A DNA stretch of 64,000 nt from Actinomycetospora sp. NBRC 106378. Its GTDB lineage: Bacteria > Actinomycetota > Actinomycetes > Mycobacteriales > Pseudonocardiaceae. The position numbers and the translations under genes were made by a program. Below are positions 61,548-64,000 of this stretch, piece by piece (the stretch's first letter is position 1; each line of letters opens with the position of its first letter). The notes under the pieces are model-generated. The model saw only the letters and a list, made by a program, of their open reading frames with translations, was not told the origin of the DNA and ran no database searches. Where the stretch lies: positions 682,001-746,000 of the forward strand of contig NZ_BSTT01000001.1 of assembly GCF_030269685.1 (NCBI RefSeq), written 5' to 3'.

Positions 61548-62126
61548 ATGGGAGTCATGATCGAGTTCCGGCAGGGTGGTCGGCGGCGTCTCGACCGCGT
61601 GCTCGACCCCGGATTCCTCGCCGTGATCGGTGACCGGTCGCTCGACGAGCTCCGGGCGATGCGCGACGACGCCGCCCAGGAGGAGACCGACCTGTCCTAC
61701 CTGCGTCGCCTGCTCCACGCGCGGATCGACATCGTGCGCTTCGAGGAGCGCCGCCGGGCGGGCACCGGGTCGGCCGAGGAGACGTCCGTGGTGGATGCGC
61801 TGCCGCGCATCCTCGCCGACAACGCGATCGGTCCGGCCGCAGGACGCGGCCGCCACCACACGGTGCAGCCGTCGCGCGCCGAGTCGCACCGGCGCCACGT
61901 CGAGGCGCTGCTGGCCGACACCGGGCTCTCCGACGTCGCGACCCTCTCCGACGCCGAGCTGACCGAGTCCGCCGAGGCCTACACGGCCGAGGAGGCGTCG
62001 GTGTCCGACCACCGCATCCGCGTGCAGCAGGTCATGGACGCCTGCAACGACGAGATCGGTCGCCGCTACCGCACCGGTTCGGCGAGCATCGACGAACTGC
62101 TGCGCCGGGAGCGCGAAGGGGCCTGA
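61548..62126 (+). CDS. rsiG: RsiG-like c-di-GMP-binding anti-sigma factor
   Basis: 192 aa, two antiparallel helical hairpins. The c-di-GMP signature E(X)3S(X)2R(X)3Q(X)3D is present twice: EETDLSYLRRLLHARID (His in the Gln position) and EASVSDHRIRVQQVMD (perfect). In Streptomyces RsiG with c-di-GMP sequesters the sigma factor WhiG. No whiG is in the window. The family is often annotated as 'aerial mycelium formation protein'. ATG 61548 or 61557. Confidence 0.85.
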   Translation: MGVMIEFRQGGRRRLDRVLDPGFLAVIGDRSLDELRAMRDDAAQEETDLSYLRRLLHARIDIVRFEERRRAGTGSAEETSVVDALPRILADNAIGPAAGRGRHHTVQPSRAESHRRHVEALLADTGLSDVATLSDAELTESAEAYTAEEASVSDHRIRVQQVMDACNDEIGRRYRTGSASIDELLRREREGA

Positions 62127-62139
62127 CGGCCGCGAACGT

Positions 62140-62194
62140 GAACGAACGGCACTCCCGCGCACGGAGATGCTGCGAGAGTGCCGTTCGCTCGTTC
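62140..62194. repeat. Family B hairpin repeat, copy B4
   Basis: GAACGAACGGCACTC and GAGAGTGCCGTTCGCTCGTTC arms around a 21-nt centre. 14 bp after the RsiG stop and 11 bp before the convergent gene end. Confidence 0.85.
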
Positions 62195-62204
62195 CGGGGT
62201 GCGG

Positions 62205-63131
62205 CTAGTTGGCGCGTTCCCGGATCGCCCGACCCGCCCAGAAGTCGCGGAGCCGCCGGTAGCTCTCCATCGCCTTCTCCGCGTCGCCCTCGCGCAGGGC
62301 GTCCAGGGCGGCGGTGACGTCCTCGGCCGAGGTGTCGCCCGCCAGCGTCTCGTCGTCCACGAGCTGCACCAGCCCGCCGTAGTCCAGCTCCACGAGCGAC
62401 CCGGGGTCGAAGTGCCGGAGCCAGCGCGCGGTGTCGCGCAGGACCTCCGCCGGCCCGCCGTCGCCCAGGGTGGAGCTCAGCAGCTCGGCCGCCGAGTCGG
62501 CGCGCGCGAGGGCGTCGGCCATCGACACGCGCCAGTAGCAGCGGCGGCGCAGCCCCGGCCCGTCCGCGGTGGCCGCGTCCTCGTGCGCGAGCACCAGCAC
62601 CCGGTCGGTCGCCTCGACGAGCACGAACCACGGCAGCGGCACGGTCCAGGTCGCCGACACGATGTGCGTCGCGCCCTCTCCGAGCTCGGCCACCACGGCC
62701 TCCGCCCGCGAGCGCACGGCGGACTCCTCGTGGCTCAGCGCAGCCGTCCGCAGGACGGGCGACTCGGACGACAGGAAGCCCACCAGCGCGGCCGCCGCCC
62801 GCGGCCGCGTGTCGAGGGGACACACCAGCGTGGTCGGACCGAACCGGGCGGGGGCGGGCGCGCCCTCCTCGGTCACCGGGGCGTCGGCGCCGTCGGCCAG
62901 CAGGACGTCGACCGGGCCCTCGGTGGCGGTCCCGTCGGCCCGCTCCCCGGGCAGCAGACGCACCGGGACGCCCAGCTGTGCCCTGAGACACACGTCCCGT
63001 TCGCGGGCCCCCACCCGGGTGACGGGGATCGCACCGCGCGCCAGCCCGGCCCGCACACGCTGGGCCAACGGCCCCGGAAGCGCCCCCAGCGGCTCGTAGA
63101 CGCGGAGATAGCAGACGAAGGGGGCGGGCAC
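62205..63131 (-). CDS. Conserved actinobacterial hypothetical protein
   Basis: 308 aa, soluble. Starts MPAPFVCYLRVYEPLGALP and has an Arg/Ala-rich N-terminal half and a C-terminal helical half (VTAALDALREGDAEKAMESY). Probably a conserved actinobacterial family of unknown function, inferred only from its position beside DUF3073 and purM. GTG start. Convergent with rsiG. Confidence 0.65.
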   Translation of the reverse strand: MPAPFVCYLRVYEPLGALPGPLAQRVRAGLARGAIPVTRVGARERDVCLRAQLGVPVRLLPGERADGTATEGPVDVLLADGADAPVTEEGAPAPARFGPTTLVCPLDTRPRAAAALVGFLSSESPVLRTAALSHEESAVRSRAEAVVAELGEGATHIVSATWTVPLPWFVLVEATDRVLVLAHEDAATADGPGLRRRCYWRVSMADALARADSAAELLSSTLGDGGPAEVLRDTARWLRHFDPGSLVELDYGGLVQLVDDETLAGDTSAEDVTAALDALREGDAEKAMESYRRLRDFWAGRAIRERAN

Positions 63132-63211
63132 GGGCGCGATGGTGCCACGTCACGTCGCACGCGCGATCGGGCACACGGTATGGTGGTGACACGAGCATTG
63201 CTATGAGATGA

Positions 63212-63242
63212 GGGGGGCCGCCGGTCGTACCGGCCGCCCCCC
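63212..63242 (+). promoter_or_regulatory. Stable hairpin in the 5' region of the DUF3073 gene
   Basis: GGGGGGCCGCCGGT and ACCGGCCGCCCCCC pair over 14 bp with one mismatch and a CGT loop, 26 bp before the ATG. No poly-U follows, so it is more likely an RNA-stability or translation element than a terminator. Confidence 0.5.
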
Positions 63243-63267
63243 GCCCTGTTCGAGGGGGTCATTGCCC

Positions 63268-63456
63268 ATGGGACGCGGACGAGCCAAGGCGAAGCAGACG
63301 AAGGTCGCTCGCGAGCTCAAGTACAGCTCCCCCAGCACCGACTTCGACGCCCTGCAGAGGGAGTTGGCCAGCGGGGACCCGTTCTCGCGGCACACGGTCG
63401 AGGACGACGACCAAGTGGACTCCCGCTACTCCGAGTACAGCTACGACGAGCGCTGA
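63268..63456 (+). CDS. DUF3073 protein
   Basis: 62 aa. MGRGRAKAKQTKVARELKYS is the invariant start of DUF3073, with a Ser/Asp/Tyr-rich acidic tail (DDDQVDSRYSEYSYDE). Widespread in Actinobacteria next to purM (as Rv0810c); function unknown. Confidence 0.93.
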   Translation: MGRGRAKAKQTKVARELKYSSPSTDFDALQRELASGDPFSRHTVEDDDQVDSRYSEYSYDER

Positions 63457-63586
63457 TACCTCGGACGGGTCTTCCTCCCCGCGCTTCACCGCTCCACCTC
63501 GGGGGCATCCCGCCCCGTCGAGCCGCCCGCGTCACGGGCGACGACGGGACGCGATGCCGTGCGTCCCGATGCGGAGGGAGAGTGCG

Positions 63587-63805
63587 ATGTCGAAGGCCTT
63601 CAGCAAGGGTGACCAGGTCAAGTGGAACTGGGGCAACGGTGAAGGTGAGGCCCAGGTCGACGAGGTACACACGGAGCGCGTCGAGCGTCAGATCGACGGC
63701 AAGAAGCAGACGCGCAACGGCACGGAGGACAACCCTGCCTACGTGCTGAAGCAGGACGACGGCCAGAAGGTCCTCAAGCTCCACAGCGAGCTCAAGGGCG
63801 GCTGA
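63587..63805 (+). CDS. DUF2945 (HVA1 Tudor-like) protein
   Basis: 72 aa. MSKAFSKGDQVKWNWGNGEG followed by AQVDEVHTERVERQIDGKKQ matches DUF2945. Lys/Glu/Asp-rich and less GC-biased than its neighbours, perhaps acquired. ATG follows GGAGGGAGAGTGCG. Function unknown. Confidence 0.85.
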   Translation: MSKAFSKGDQVKWNWGNGEGEAQVDEVHTERVERQIDGKKQTRNGTEDNPAYVLKQDDGQKVLKLHSELKGG

Positions 63806-63852
63806 CCCCTTCCCGACGGCGGGTCCGGTGCGGACCTGCCGTCAGGAACGAT

Positions 63853-63912
63853 CACGAGTGGCACATGAGGCAGGTCCACGGACTCCGGGACCTGCCTCAT
63901 GTCCTTCTCGCG
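63853..63912. repeat. Family A 60-bp palindromic repeat, copy A7
   Basis: CACGAG...CTCGCG boundaries with arms CATGAGGCAGGTCC and GGACCTGCCTCATG, the best-paired copy. Lies 7 bp beyond the purM stop (minus strand), acting as a likely terminator between convergent genes. Confidence 0.8.
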
Positions 63913-63919
63913 ACGCCCG

Positions 63920-64000
63920 TCAGAAGCGCGGGTGGTCGCCGTACAGCGTCGCGCCCGGGATCTCGCCCCGGACGACCTCGCCCAGCACCCACGCGGGCAC
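63920..64000 (-). CDS. purM: Phosphoribosylformylglycinamidine cyclo-ligase, C-terminal end
   Basis: Only the last 26 codons are in the window: VPAWVLGEVVRGEIPGATLY followed by GDHPRF and a TGA. The G-x-V ... L-x-G-x-H-P end matches PurM, and DUF3073 next to purM is a fixed actinobacterial pair. Too short for a firmer call. Confidence 0.75.
   Translation of the reverse strand: MPAWVLGEVVRGEIPGATLYGDHPRF

Overview
The window is high-GC actinobacterial DNA. Very strong G/C third-codon bias, many GTG starts, a mycothiol synthase, a Wag31/DivIVA-like protein, an RsiG-family protein and a DUF3073 gene next to purM point to a member of the Pseudonocardiales (Pseudonocardia or Actinomycetospora-like). 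This is inferred from gene content only; there is no rRNA to confirm it. From about 48 kb to the right edge, much of the gene content (PhoU/Pst, MshD, GlnR, thioredoxin, sulfurtransferase, SseC, nitrobindin, DUF3073, purM) resembles the Mycobacterium tuberculosis Rv0809-Rv0821 neighbourhood, so it looks like conserved core chromosome.

Layout. 1-2.5 kb: the truncated hydroxylase alpha subunit of a soluble diiron (propane/methane-type) monooxygenase behind its own IclR regulator. 3-8.1 kb: DNA polymerase IV, divergent from a tight operon of DUF2505, NERD-domain, spore-photoproduct-lyase-like radical SAM and MFS genes. 8.2-12.8 kb: a GIY-YIG-like gene, a DksA-like protein overlapping a lipid kinase, a quinone-oxidoreductase/HxlR pair and a GH88 lipoprotein. 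12.9-18.1 kb: copper amine oxidase with its permease, then a DUF4326 and class-V aminotransferase pair. 18.4-24.4 kb: an MFS gene whose expected start codon reads ATC, an LldD-type flavoenzyme, a kinase, a methyltransferase and a secreted protein.

24.7-34.1 kb is the most distinctive part, a nitrogen-scavenging island. A guanidine-I riboswitch leads into an APC permease, which converges on a guanidine hydrolase (GdmH-type ureohydrolase). Next come an ArsR regulator and an SRPBCC-AmiC fusion sensor, a Ni/Co transporter, and a cobalt-type nitrile hydratase operon (amidase, beta, alpha, accessory protein). The two divergent promoter regions share a CACATGTGG box, suggesting common control. The metal transporter could serve both the Co nitrile hydratase and the Ni guanidine hydrolase.

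34.1-48 kb: small proteins, AlkB, patatin, tRNA-Lys, L,D-transpeptidase, a stand-alone structured RNA carrying two tiny ORFs (minus strand, about 39.68-39.90 kb), a PHP protein, a metallo-beta-lactamase/Rieske fusion, dusB, a GGDEF protein and an LCP cell-wall ligase. 48-53 kb: phoU and pstSCAB, with PHO boxes before phoU and pstS. 53-64 kb: mshD, glnR, a sulfur block with a Cys-rich leader peptide, Fur, ygfZ, threonine dehydratase, rsiG, DUF3073, DUF2945 and the end of purM.

Three dispersed repeat families run through the window. Family A is an exactly 60-bp imperfect palindrome (7 copies, two of them inside the LCP reading frame). Family B is a 50-62-bp terminator-like hairpin (4 copies). 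Family C is a 54-101-bp element starting 6-18 nt after stop codons (3 copies). No insertion sequence, CRISPR array, phage or replication origin was seen.
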